64,000 nucleotides of DNA from Putridiphycobacter sp045107045 (GCA_045107045.1 JBGCFR010000017.1:1-64000); one strand, 5' to 3'. Numbered from the stretch's first letter, positions 35,927-43,816 are shown. The notes: generated from the letters alone by a model not told the origin. Program-made: numbers and translations.

Positions 35927-37369
35927 TCAGCCCACACTATTTTCAAGCGAAATGGCTAATAATTTTTGTGCTTCAACAGCAAATTCCATTGGTAACTGAT
36001 TCAACACTTCTTTTGCATAGCCATTTACTATTAAGCTAATGGCTTTCTCCTCAGAAATGCCACGCTGCTGGCAATAGAAAATTTGATCTTCTCCAATTTT
36101 CGAAGTTGTTGCTTCATGTTCTAGCTTGGCAGAATTGTTCTGACACTCTATATATGGAAACGTATGCGCACCGCATCTATCACCCATCAGTAAACTATCA
36201 CATTGTGTAAAGTTTCTTGAGTTATGTGCATTCTTGTTTATTTGAATTAAACCTCTATACGAATTCTGAGATTGACCAGCAGAAATACCTTTAGAAATTA
36301 CAGTACTTTTAGTATTTTTACCTAAATGAATCATTTTAGTACCAGTATCAGCCTGCTGAAAATTATTAGTAACCGCTACTGAATAAAATTCACCAATAGA
36401 ATTATCTCCTTTTAGAATGCATGAAGGGTATTTCCATGTCACTGCTGAACCAGTTTCAACTTGTGTCCACGATACTTTTGCATTCCTTTCGCATAACCCA
36501 CGTTTAGTTACAAAGTTGAAAATACCACCAACACCATCTTTATCACCAGGGAACCAATTTTGAACAGTAGAATATTTAATCTCTGCATCATCCATAGCAA
36601 TTAACTCAACAACTGCAGCATGTAATTGATTTTCGTCTCTTTGTGGAGCAGTGCAGCCTTCAAGATATGAAACATAACTTCCGGCATCAGCAACTAGTAA
36701 GGTCCGTTCAAACTGACCAGTACCCGAAGAGTTAATTCTAAAATAGGTTGACAATTCCATTGGACATCTAACGCCTTTTGGAATATAACAAAACGAGCCA
36801 TCAGAAAATACAGCTGAATTTAGTGCTGCATAAAAATTGTCGCTTGATGGCACGACTGTGCCAAGGTATTTTTTTACCAAGTCTGGATGATTTTCAACAG
36901 CTTCCGAGAATGAGCAGAAAATAATACCCAATTCACCTAGTTTTTCTTTAAAAGAGGTGGCAACAGAAACGGAATCCATGACAAAATCAACTGCAACACC
37001 AGTTAATTTTTTTTGTTCATCCATTGAAATTCCTAACTTATCCATTGTTGCTTTCATCTCTGGGTCTACATCATCCCATGATTCGTATTGCTTTTTAGGG
37101 GCAGAGAAATAAGATATAGCTTGGAAGTCAGGCTTTTGATATTTAACATGAGCCCAATCTGGCTCAGCCATATCTTGCCAAATTTTAAAGGCATTTAATC
37201 GATAGTCTAAAAGCCATTCTGGTTCATTTTTTTTCGCGGATATTACTCGTATTACATCTTCGTTTAATCCGTTTGGTATCTTTTCCGAATCAATGTCAGA
37301 GGTGAAACCAAATTCGTATTCCTGAGTCTGTAAATCTTTTGCTAATTCTTCTTCAGTATAATTTGCCAT
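35927..37369 (-). CDS. sufB: Fe-S cluster assembly protein SufB
   Basis: SufB is the main scaffold subunit that holds the nascent cluster. The 480-residue protein has the family blocks WMLLYRLNAF-like (here WLLDYRLNAFKIW), FCSFSEAVENHPDLVKKYLG, YIPKGVRCPMELSTYF, SYLEGCTAP and the C-terminal LEHEATTSKIGEDQIFY. The length is normal. It is preceded 10 bp upstream by the A-type carrier gene, so the operon order is carrier-sufB-sufC-sufD. Confidence 0.97.
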   Translation of the reverse strand: MANYTEEELAKDLQTQEYEFGFTSDIDSEKIPNGLNEDVIRVISAKKNEPEWLLDYRLNAFKIWQDMAEPDWAHVKYQKPDFQAISYFSAPKKQYESWDDVDPEMKATMDKLGISMDEQKKLTGVAVDFVMDSVSVATSFKEKLGELGIIFCSFSEAVENHPDLVKKYLGTVVPSSDNFYAALNSAVFSDGSFCYIPKGVRCPMELSTYFRINSSGTGQFERTLLVADAGSYVSYLEGCTAPQRDENQLHAAVVELIAMDDAEIKYSTVQNWFPGDKDGVGGIFNFVTKRGLCERNAKVSWTQVETGSAVTWKYPSCILKGDNSIGEFYSVAVTNNFQQADTGTKMIHLGKNTKSTVISKGISAGQSQNSYRGLIQINKNAHNSRNFTQCDSLLMGDRCGAHTFPYIECQNNSAKLEHEATTSKIGEDQIFYCQQRGISEEKAISLIVNGYAKEVLNQLPMEFAVEAQKLLAISLENSVG

Positions 37370-37379
37370 GTGTTAGAGA

Positions 37380-37703
37380 TTAAAGTGAGAAACTTTCGCC
37401 ACAACCACATGTTCGGCCGGCGTTGGGATTATTGAAAACAAACCCTTTGCCATTTAATCCTCCTGAGAAATCTAAAATAGTTCCGGCCAAGTATAATACA
37501 CTCTTTTTGTCCATTACAATTTTGACCCCATTATCTTCAAATTCCTTATCATTATCTTGCATTGTATTGTCGAATTCTAGCTTATACATTAAGCCTGAAC
37601 ATCCGCCGCCTTCAACACCTACTCTAATAAAGGCATTTGCCTTACCTTCTTCGGCCATTAAAGTGATGGCTTTTTGTTTTGCCGTATCAGTAACTTTTAT
37701 CAT
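37380..37703 (-). CDS. A-type iron-sulfur carrier protein (SufA/IscA/ErpA family)
   Basis: The 107-residue protein has the three invariant cysteines of A-type carriers: one in GGGCSGLMYKLEFD and two in RTCGCGESFSL. These bind a cluster received from SufBCD and pass it to target enzymes. It is the first gene of the suf operon. A TAATTTTG -7-like box lies about 29-36 bp upstream on its strand, without a clear -33 partner. Whether it is a SufA, IscA or ErpA homologue cannot be decided by sight. Confidence 0.93.
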   Translation of the reverse strand: MIKVTDTAKQKAITLMAEEGKANAFIRVGVEGGGCSGLMYKLEFDNTMQDNDKEFEDNGVKIVMDKKSVLYLAGTILDFSGGLNGKGFVFNNPNAGRTCGCGESFSL

Positions 37704-37896
37704 TTTAAAAGTGATTTTTGTTAGTTTTTCACAAAATTAGGCAATAGGAAACTCAAAGAATAGCTTTTAACCATCTTTTTAGAAAGTGTTCGGTTGTAAT
37801 AGTGATTAAAGCATTGTTATATAGTTTTTTATGGTAGAATTATTACTTAGAATGAATCTAAATAATATTTTCAAAATAGAGTAGCTGAGCAATTGA

Positions 37897-37926
37897 TTTG
37901 ACAATTATTAAATTGGATTAACTTTG
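37897..37926 (+). promoter_or_regulatory. Predicted promoter of the sdh operon
   Basis: TTTG at 37897-37900, an 18-bp spacer and TAACTTTG at 37919-37926 match the Bacteroidota housekeeping promoter (TTG, 17-23 bp, TAnnTTTG). The sdhC start lies 31 bp downstream. Confidence 0.75.
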
Positions 37927-37956
37927 TAACATCAACCACAAAAACAACCATTTTTT

Positions 37957-38613
37957 ATGAAATCATCAATTGGTAGGAAAATATTAATGGCCCTGTCTGG
38001 GTTTTTTTTATTATTCTTTTTACTTCAGCATTTAACCATTAACTTCTTATCTGTAATTAGTCCTGATACTTTTAATGAAGTGTCGCATTTTATGGGGTAT
38101 AACCCAGTGGTACAATTTTTACTTCAGCCGGTTTTATTATTTGGAGTTGTTTTTCACCTTGTTATGGGAATGTATCTTGAATTGCAAAATAATAAGGCAA
38201 GAGGTGTAAAATATGCCAGTAATAAGGCAAATGCTAATTCAACATGGATGTCAAGAAATATGCTGATTACTGGTATTATGATTTTACTGTTTTTAGCGTT
38301 GCATTTTATTGATTTTTGGATTCCTGAGATAGATTATAAATTTATATCCGTTTCGCCAGAGGATCCAACACGTTATTGGGAGGAATTACACCATAAATTT
38401 GAAAACATGATTAGAGTTGGTGTTTACGTGTTATCATTTATATTTTTAGGTTTACACTTAATGCATGGTTTCCAATCAGCTTTTCAGTCGGTTGGTTTTA
38501 ATCATAATAAGTATACACCAATATTGAAGAAATTGGGTACTATTTATGCTATTGTGGTTCCTGCCACATTCATATTTATTGCATTATTTCATCATTTAAC
38601 TCAAAATCACTAA
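37957..38613 (+). CDS. sdhC: Succinate dehydrogenase cytochrome b subunit
   Basis: SdhC anchors the enzyme in the membrane and carries electrons to quinone through haem b. The 218-residue protein has five transmembrane helices and several conserved histidines (FLLQHLTINF, FHLVMGMY, FLALHFIDF, HLMHGFQSAF, FHHLTQNH) suited to two haems. This is the single-subunit type B form typical of Bacteroidota, with no separate SdhD. It starts the operon, followed by sdhA after 11 bp. Confidence 0.94.
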   Translation: MKSSIGRKILMALSGFFLLFFLLQHLTINFLSVISPDTFNEVSHFMGYNPVVQFLLQPVLLFGVVFHLVMGMYLELQNNKARGVKYASNKANANSTWMSRNMLITGIMILLFLALHFIDFWIPEIDYKFISVSPEDPTRYWEELHHKFENMIRVGVYVLSFIFLGLHLMHGFQSAFQSVGFNHNKYTPILKKLGTIYAIVVPATFIFIALFHHLTQNH

Positions 38614-38624
38614 AATAATTAGAT

Positions 38625-40640
38625 ATGTCAGTATTAAATTCGAAAGTACCTGCAGGTCCAATTAAGGATAAGTGGACTAACCATAAAAACAAGATCAACT
38701 TAGTTAATCCTGCCAATAAACGACACATTGATATTATTGTGGTCGGAACTGGATTAGCAGGTGGCTCAGCTGCTGCATCTCTTGCAGAGATGGGTTATAA
38801 TGTAAAAGCATTTGCTTATCAGGATTCGCCAAGACGAGCACATTCAATTGCCGCGCAAGGTGGTATTAATGCCGCAAAGAATTATCAAAATGACGGAGAT
38901 TCAGTTTACCGTTTATTTTATGATACTGTAAAAGGTGGTGATTATAGAGGTCGTGAAGCTAACGTTTACCGTTTGGCTGAAGTTTCAGCAAATATCATTG
39001 ATCAATGTGTAGCCCAAGGGGTGCCATTTGGAAGAGAATATGGAGGATTATTATCAAACAGATCGTTTGGTGGTGTATTAGTATCAAGAACCTTTTACGC
39101 CAAAGGGCAAACAGGTCAACAATTGTTATTAGGAGCATATTCAGCAATGAATAGACAGATAGGAAAAGGTAAAATTAAAATGCATAACCGTCATGAAATG
39201 CTAGAATTAGTAGTAGTTGATGGTAAAGCAAGAGGTATTATTGCCCGTGATATGGTGACAGGTGAATTAGAACGTCATTCTGCACATGCAGTGGTTATAG
39301 CATCTGGTGGGTATGGAAACGTATTCTTTTTATCAACCAATGCTATGGGGTCGAATACAACAGCGGCATGGAGAATTCATAAAAAAGGAGCCTATTTTGC
39401 AAACCCATGTTATACACAAATTCACCCAACTTGCATTCCACGATCAGGTGATTATCAGTCTAAGTTGACATTGATGAGTGAATCGCTTAGAAATGATGGT
39501 AGAATTTGGGTGCCTAAAAATAAGGAAGATGTTGAAGGGATTAGAAAAGGTTCAATTAAACCAAAAGACTTATCTGAAGACCAAAGAGATTATTATTTAG
39601 AAAGAAGATATCCTGCTTTTGGTAATTTGGTACCAAGGGATGTTGCTTCAAGAGCCGCCAAGGAAAGATGTGATGCTGGATTTGGTGTAAATGCTACAGG
39701 TGAGGCAGTGTTTTTAGATTTTGCTTCTGCTATTCAACGATACGGAAAAGAAAAAGCATATGTGGCGGGTCATAAGACACCTTCGCAAGAAGAAGTTTTA
39801 CGTTTAGGCGAGGCTGTGATTGAAGAAAAATATGGAAATTTATTTCAGATGTATGAAAAAATTACAGCTGACAATCCGTATAAAACACCAATGCAAATTT
39901 ACCCTGCGGTGCATTACACTATGGGTGGTATTTGGGTTGATTATAATTTAATGACAACTATTCCTGGTTGTTATGCAGCAGGTGAAGCTAATTTTTCGGA
40001 TCATGGTGCAAACAGATTGGGTGCATCTGCATTAATGCAAGGTTTGGCTGATGGCTATTTTGTGTTGCCATATACAATTGGAGATTATTTGGCAGATGAG
40101 ATTAGAACAGGAGAGATTCCAACAGATACTCCTGAATTTGAAGCGGCAGAGAAAGAGGTCTCAGATAGATTGTCCAAATTAATAAATATTAAGGGCACAC
40201 AATCGGTTGACCATTTCCATAAGGAATTAGGAAAAGTAATGTGGAATAATGTAGGAATGGCTAGAAATGAAGCTGGCTTAAAAGAAGCAATTTCTAAAAT
40301 TCGTGCAATTCGAGAGGAGTTTTGGAAAGATGTTCGAATTCCTGGAGGGTTAAATGAACTAAATCCTGAATTAGAAAAAGCAGCTCGTGTGGCTGATTTT
40401 CTAGAGCTGGGAGAATTGTTTGCTAAAGATGCTTTAGATACAAATGAATCATGCCGTGGTCATTTCCGTGAAGAGTCGGTTGAATTAGATGGCGAACAAA
40501 AAGGAGAAGCGAAACGTGATGATGTTAATTATAAATATGTAGCTGCCTGGGAATGGACTGGAGACCCAGGAGAAGCTAAATTACATAAGGAAGAATTAGA
40601 GTTTAACGATATTGAATTGAAACAACGATCGTACAAGTAA
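38625..40640 (+). CDS. sdhA: Succinate dehydrogenase/fumarate reductase flavoprotein subunit
   Basis: SdhA oxidises succinate to fumarate with a covalently bound FAD. The 671-residue protein has the dinucleotide motif IVVGTGLAGGSAA, the FAD-linking histidine in RRAHSIAAQGGINA, and the active-site region CYTQIHPTCIP and YTMGGIWVDY. The length matches Bacteroidota/type B enzymes. It is preceded 11 bp upstream by sdhC. The next sdh gene, sdhB, comes only after a 513-bp gap that holds an unrelated four-helix-bundle gene. Confidence 0.96.
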   Translation: MSVLNSKVPAGPIKDKWTNHKNKINLVNPANKRHIDIIVVGTGLAGGSAAASLAEMGYNVKAFAYQDSPRRAHSIAAQGGINAAKNYQNDGDSVYRLFYDTVKGGDYRGREANVYRLAEVSANIIDQCVAQGVPFGREYGGLLSNRSFGGVLVSRTFYAKGQTGQQLLLGAYSAMNRQIGKGKIKMHNRHEMLELVVVDGKARGIIARDMVTGELERHSAHAVVIASGGYGNVFFLSTNAMGSNTTAAWRIHKKGAYFANPCYTQIHPTCIPRSGDYQSKLTLMSESLRNDGRIWVPKNKEDVEGIRKGSIKPKDLSEDQRDYYLERRYPAFGNLVPRDVASRAAKERCDAGFGVNATGEAVFLDFASAIQRYGKEKAYVAGHKTPSQEEVLRLGEAVIEEKYGNLFQMYEKITADNPYKTPMQIYPAVHYTMGGIWVDYNLMTTIPGCYAAGEANFSDHGANRLGASALMQGLADGYFVLPYTIGDYLADEIRTGEIPTDTPEFEAAEKEVSDRLSKLINIKGTQSVDHFHKELGKVMWNNVGMARNEAGLKEAISKIRAIREEFWKDVRIPGGLNELNPELEKAARVADFLELGELFAKDALDTNESCRGHFREESVELDGEQKGEAKRDDVNYKYVAAWEWTGDPGEAKLHKEELEFNDIELKQRSYK

Positions 40641-41140
40641 AAAGTAATTAGTGAATAGTAAAGAGTGGGAGAGATAAAATCGTATAAAGATTTGTTGATT
40701 TGGCAAAACGGAATAACCTTAGCTAAAATGACATATGAATTATGTGAGAAGTTCCCCAAAGATGAAGTTTATGGAATTCAATCGCAGGTAAAAAGATCAG
40801 CGGTTTCAATTGCCTCAAATATTGCAGAAGGATGGGGCCGAAACTATAAACAAAGCTTTATTCATTTTTTACGAATAGCTAAAGGCTCTTTATTTGAATT
40901 GGAAACTCAAATGATAATTGCAAAGGAATTAAAATTCGTTAGCAATAAAGAAGTAGAAGAAATATTTAAGTTAATAATAGAAGAAAGTAAAATGCTAAAT
41001 GCTTTCATAAAGAAAATAGAATCGACAAAGTAGTGAGTCTGGTCTCTCATTACTAAAAAGACAGTAAAATAATAATTTGGTAAAAAAAGATGGAATCGGA
41101 AAAATAGCTAACTAATCACTAATTGCTGTTTACTATCCTC
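40641..41140 (+). mobile_element. Insertion-like segment separating sdhA and sdhB
   Basis: The 513 bp between sdhA and sdhB hold one four-helix-bundle gene and AT-rich flanks. The left flank contains GTAATTAGTGAATAGTAAA at 40643-40661. The right flank contains, in inverted orientation, ATCACTAATTGC and TTTACTAT (41116-41136). A hairpin AGTAGTGAG / CTCATTACT lies just after the gene (41033-41054). This is what an inserted element with eroded ends would look like. No transposase is encoded, so the boundaries and the mechanism are inferences. Confidence 0.45.
40665..41033 (+). CDS. Four-helix-bundle protein (23S rRNA intervening-sequence protein family)
   Basis: The 122-residue helical protein matches the S23/four-helix-bundle family: SYKDLLIWQNGI at the start, FPKDEVYGIQSQVKRSAVSI in the middle (given by its landmark FPKDEVYGIQ), SNIAEGWGRN, and FLRIAKGSLFELETQ. 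Relatives are found inside 23S rRNA intervening sequences and as stand-alone genes in Bacteroidota. The start is a GTG at 40665. It lies inside the sdh operon, in the same direction, and is presumably co-transcribed. There is no rRNA nearby. Its function is unknown. Confidence 0.88.
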   Translation: MGEIKSYKDLLIWQNGITLAKMTYELCEKFPKDEVYGIQSQVKRSAVSIASNIAEGWGRNYKQSFIHFLRIAKGSLFELETQMIIAKELKFVSNKEVEEIFKLIIEESKMLNAFIKKIESTK

Positions 41141-41153
41141 TAAAAATAAAACT

Positions 41154-41921
41154 ATGTCAGAAAAAGGAATGAACTTAACATTAAAGATTTGGCGTCAGAA
41201 AGATGCAAAATCTAAAGGTAAAATGGAGACATATAAAGTGACTGATATTTCAGATCATATGTCTTTTTTAGAAATGTTGGATGTATTGAATGAGCAGCTG
41301 ATCAATGCTGGTGATGAGCCCGTAGCATTTGATCATGACTGTAGAGAGGGAATTTGTGGGATGTGTTCATTATATATTAATGGTGAAGCACATGGCCCAG
41401 ATAGAGGAGTTACAACTTGTCAACTGCATATGAGAATGTTTAAAGATGGTGAAACCATTACCATTGAACCATTCAGAGCTAAAGCATTTCCAGTTCAAAA
41501 GGATTTAGTAGTTGATCGTTCTTCAATGGATAGAATCCAGCATGCTGGTGGTTTTATTTCAGTAAATACTTCAGGTAACACTCAAGATGCAAATGCATTA
41601 CCAATTAATAAAGTAGATGCTGACAAGTCTTTTGATGCGGCAGCCTGTATTGGATGTGGTGCTTGTGTAGCCACTTGTAAAAATGCCTCTGCCATGTTGT
41701 TTGTTGGTGCCAAGGTATCACAATATGCATTGTTACCCCAAGGAAAAATTGAAGCAAAAGAACGTGTTCAAAACATGGTAAAGCAAATGGATTTGGAAGG
41801 ATTCGGAAACTGTACCAATACTGGCGCTTGTGAAGTAGAATGTCCAAAAGGCATTTCATTAGATAATATAGCCCGAATGAATAGAGAGTATTTAGGTGCT
41901 TCCATTACTTCAGATAAGTAA
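41154..41921 (+). CDS. sdhB: Succinate dehydrogenase/fumarate reductase iron-sulfur subunit
   Basis: SdhB conducts electrons from FAD to the membrane subunit through three clusters. The 2Fe-2S ligands are in CREGICGMCS and TTCQLH. The 4Fe-4S ligands are in CIGCGACVATC, and the third cluster uses CTNTGACEVECPKG. The length is 255 residues. It is separated from sdhA by the four-helix-bundle gene and ends before a clear terminator. Expression presumably depends on readthrough from the sdhC promoter, since no strong promoter is seen in the gap. Confidence 0.95.
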   Translation: MSEKGMNLTLKIWRQKDAKSKGKMETYKVTDISDHMSFLEMLDVLNEQLINAGDEPVAFDHDCREGICGMCSLYINGEAHGPDRGVTTCQLHMRMFKDGETITIEPFRAKAFPVQKDLVVDRSSMDRIQHAGGFISVNTSGNTQDANALPINKVDADKSFDAAACIGCGACVATCKNASAMLFVGAKVSQYALLPQGKIEAKERVQNMVKQMDLEGFGNCTNTGACEVECPKGISLDNIARMNREYLGASITSDK

Positions 41922-41940
41922 ACGATAAATTAATCAAATT

Positions 41941-41976
41941 AAAAAAGGCGATTATCATTTGATAGTCGCCTTTTTT
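41941..41976 (+). terminator. Terminator of the sdh operon
   Basis: The stem AAAAAAGGCGA-TTATCA / TGATAG-TCGCCTTTTTT forms a long hairpin ending in a T-run, 19 bp beyond the sdhB stop. A single mismatched position interrupts the stem. Confidence 0.9.
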
Positions 41977-42030
41977 GTGTCTTTTACTATTTATTTCCAT
42001 ATATTTAAATAACTAATTCGAATTGAGGTC

Positions 42031-42065
42031 TTCCCCTCTTGAGAGGGGATCGAGGGGTGTGTAAT
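42031..42065 (+). repeat. Right-type end of the short palindromic repeat, upstream of the DUF559 gene
   Basis: The stretch holds the palindrome CCCCTCT-TG-AGAGGGG (42033-42048) followed by TCGAGGGGTGTGTAAT. The same outer end (aggggtgtgt) closes the two other elements at 42609 and 43735, and its reverse complement acacacccct opens them. It stands 27 bp before the DUF559 start and is inverted relative to the copy at the gene's 3' end. Confidence 0.75.
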
Positions 42066-42091
42066 AAGTTTGTAAGACCTATCATTTAATA

Positions 42092-42523
42092 ATGAAAAGA
42101 AAAATTATCCCATACAATTCTAATCTTAAACTCCTAGCCCGGAAATTAAGAAACAATAGCACTAAAAGTGAAATAGTTTTATGGAAAAAATTGAAAGGAA
42201 AACAAATGAGAGGCTATGATTTCCATAGACAAAAGCCACTATTAAATTTCATTGCAGATTTTTATTGCTGCGAATTAAATTTAGTGATTGAATTGGATGG
42301 TATAACACATCAACTTGAAGAAACGAAAATAAAAGATGAAATAAAACGAAAGGAATTGGAGGGGGTTGGTTTAACTGTATTGCGTTTTGAAGATAAAGAG
42401 GTATTTAAAGGACTAGATAAAGTTTTGAATACAATTGAGCGATATATTGACGGTTTTGAGTTAAAACACACAAAACACACCCCTAACCCCTCTCAAGACT
42501 TATATTCAGCTTTGTCGAAGTAG
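42092..42523 (+). CDS. DUF559 domain protein (PD-(D/E)XK/Vsr-like nuclease fold)
   Basis: The 143-residue protein shows the DUF559 pattern: LLARKLRNNSTKSEIVLWKKL, quoted by RKLRNNSTKSE and LWKKLKGKQ, then the core FHRQKPLLNFIADFYC with IELDGITH. The core resembles the Asp-x(n)-Glu-x-Asp arrangement of Vsr-like endonucleases (D in IADFYC, E and D in IELDG). The last 20 residues or so (HTKHTPNPSQDLYSALSK) are encoded by the flanking repeat and are probably not part of the fold. The gene is bracketed by inverted copies of a short palindromic repeat. Activity and target are unknown. Confidence 0.82.
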   Translation: MKRKIIPYNSNLKLLARKLRNNSTKSEIVLWKKLKGKQMRGYDFHRQKPLLNFIADFYCCELNLVIELDGITHQLEETKIKDEIKRKELEGVGLTVLRFEDKEVFKGLDKVLNTIERYIDGFELKHTKHTPNPSQDLYSALSK

Positions 42524-42609
42524 GGGAATAAAACAATATGAAAAGTTAGGTCCTTCCGGCCTAGAGACCCGCATTGAGCCATGTCGAAATGTGGACTGAG
42601 GGGTGTGCT
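42474..42609 (+). mobile_element. Short palindromic element, copy A (136 bp)
   Basis: It begins AACACACCCCTAACCCCTCT and ends GACTGAGGGGTGTGCT; the ends are 11-bp inverted repeats with one mismatch. Inside, near 42500, it carries an extra stretch containing CAGCTTTGTCGAAGT, and near 42571 the word GCATTGAGCCATGTCGAAAT, which recurs in copy B. The left half overlaps the 3' end of the DUF559 gene and encodes its tail. No protein is encoded by the element itself, so it looks like a MITE-type or REP-type repeat. Confidence 0.65.
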
Positions 42610-42618
42610 ATTGTATTT

Positions 42619-42675
42619 GCCTGCTTCTACTGAGCTGAGTATAGGTCTTGTCTGGGGATTAAGGGGGTGTGTAAT
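42619..42675 (+). repeat. Partial copy C of the palindromic element (right end only)
   Basis: The stretch GCCTGCTTCTACTGAGC followed by TCTGGGGATTAAGGGGGTG and TGTAAT resembles the right ends of copy A and copy B: a GCCTGC..TGAGC insert followed by the outer ggggtgtgtaat. No left end is present. The remaining bases of the 313-bp space between the DUF559 gene and the next gene hold no other feature I can support. Confidence 0.5.
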
Positions 42676-42835
42676 AGTGAAAATGCACTCGAAGTTTTCT
42701 AATCTAGTGTTTTTCAGTTGCATATAATTCACTGAAAATGGTGATGTATTTATTAGAGTCTCTCTTTAACTTTACAAAAAAGTGGAATGAATAGTGTATC
42801 TTAGTTATATGCTTAAAAATTCCACAAAACACAAT

Positions 42836-43489
42836 ATGCGAAACAAATATTTACTCTTTCTTGTTATTGCCATCTTAACAATTCAATGTAGAAAGGATAG
42901 GAGACTGCTTTTCTGTGAGGAATTTCCGCAAGACTGTGTAGATATTTTTACTGTAAAAGATCACTTCTTTTTTGATGTAGGCACTTATTGGGTCTATCAG
43001 GAAGAAACATCTGGACAATTGGATTCTCAATGGGTGTCTCAAGCAAATACCTATTCAAATGTGTGTTGGTTTGATTATCGTATTCGGTCAAGTATCACGT
43101 CTCATTATTTTGATATTTCTACGATATTACTAACTAGTGCAATTGATAGTGGACTAGTAGATAAAAAAGTTGTTAATGTATATGTTAGCAGGTCTAAAAC
43201 CAAACCAGGAGGATTTATTGGTAGTTCCAAAATTGCTTCTTTTCCATATATAGAAAAAACATACATATATAATTCTGGTGGAGAACTTACATTGAGTGCT
43301 ATCTTAAATGATTATAAATTAGGTGGTAAAACTTTTCTTGATGTAAAAGAATTTTCAGAGCAAAGAAATATTTCTGAAAACAAACAACCCACTTTACATT
43401 ATTATGCCAAAAATATTGGTTTAATCAGAAAAAAATTGATTGACAGTAGCGAAGTCTGGAGTTTAATAAGATATAATATAGTTCAGTAG
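42836..43489 (+). CDS. Putative lipoprotein, function unknown
   Basis: The protein is 217 residues from the ATG MRNKYLLFLVIAIL, which gives a lipoprotein signal ending LTIQC (Cys near residue 18). A start 14 codons earlier is open but would spoil the signal. The mature part has a DVGTYWVYQEE motif reminiscent of small Bacteroidota lipoproteins with a beta-rich domain, and four further cysteines or aromatic clusters (FCEEFPQDC). It sits isolated between two repeat patches, next to a truncated gene. No family is recognised. Confidence 0.6.
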   Translation: MRNKYLLFLVIAILTIQCRKDRRLLFCEEFPQDCVDIFTVKDHFFFDVGTYWVYQEETSGQLDSQWVSQANTYSNVCWFDYRIRSSITSHYFDISTILLTSAIDSGLVDKKVVNVYVSRSKTKPGGFIGSSKIASFPYIEKTYIYNSGGELTLSAILNDYKLGGKTFLDVKEFSEQRNISENKQPTLHYYAKNIGLIRKKLIDSSEVWSLIRYNIVQ

Positions 43490-43516
43490 TTAGTTCCTAA
43501 AACGAAACAAATAGTT

Positions 43517-43621
43517 ATGAAAAATCTAATTTTACTGGCAGCCTTTTGGCTGCTGCAAGCAACTAGTTTTGCCCAAACCGATCAAAAAAATTTAGAAAAA
43601 TATTGGAAGTTTAGAGCTTAA
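43517..43621 (+). pseudogene. Truncated secreted-protein gene (first 34 codons only)
   Basis: The frame opens with a good signal peptide (MKNLILLAAFWLLQATSFAQ), followed by TDQKNLEKYWKFRA and a stop. The segment after the signal looks like the start of a longer Bacteroidota secreted protein in which the motif EKYWKFR is followed by a further domain. The stop is 5 bp before copy B of the palindromic element, so the rest of the gene appears to have been removed or displaced by the insertion. Confidence 0.55.
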
Positions 43622-43626
43622 AGGTA

Positions 43627-43735
43627 AACACACCCCTAACCCCTCTCAAGAGGGGAATAAAAACTAAGAATAAGTGCTTTCCCCTCTTGAGGCCTGCATT
43701 GAGCCATGGCAAAATGTGGGACTGAGGGGTGTGTT
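43627..43735 (+). mobile_element. Short palindromic element, copy B (109 bp)
   Basis: The ends AACACACCCCT and AGGGGTGTGTT are perfect 11-bp inverted repeats. Adjacent internal blocks CCCCTCTCAAGAGGGG (left) and CCCCTCTTGAG (right) extend the palindrome. Between them lies AATAAAAACTAAGAATAAG, and on the right a 27-bp insert beginning GGCCTGCATTGAGCC interrupts the palindrome. No protein is encoded. It abuts the truncated gene on its left and lies 81 bp before the response-regulator start. The rest of this 328-bp space holds nothing else I can support. Confidence 0.7.
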
Positions 43736-43816
43736 ATTTCAATATAGAACTATAACCAGTAAAAATTACCACTACCCAATTTGAATATTTAATTATATTT
43801 GAATATAATTCCACTT

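Noticed and set aside
40641..41153. The four-helix-bundle gene might mark an rRNA intervening sequence.
   Set aside because: No rRNA sequence lies on either side; the gene is flanked by sdhA and sdhB.
42033..42048. The palindrome CCCCTCTTGAGAGGGG could be a simple terminator of the sdh operon.
   Set aside because: A much better terminator exists at 41941-41976, this palindrome has no T-run, and it recurs as part of the repeated element.
42493..42732. A 79-codon minus-strand frame over the repeat patch.
   Set aside because: It runs through the repeat copies, has no recognisable domain, and is explained by the palindromic DNA.
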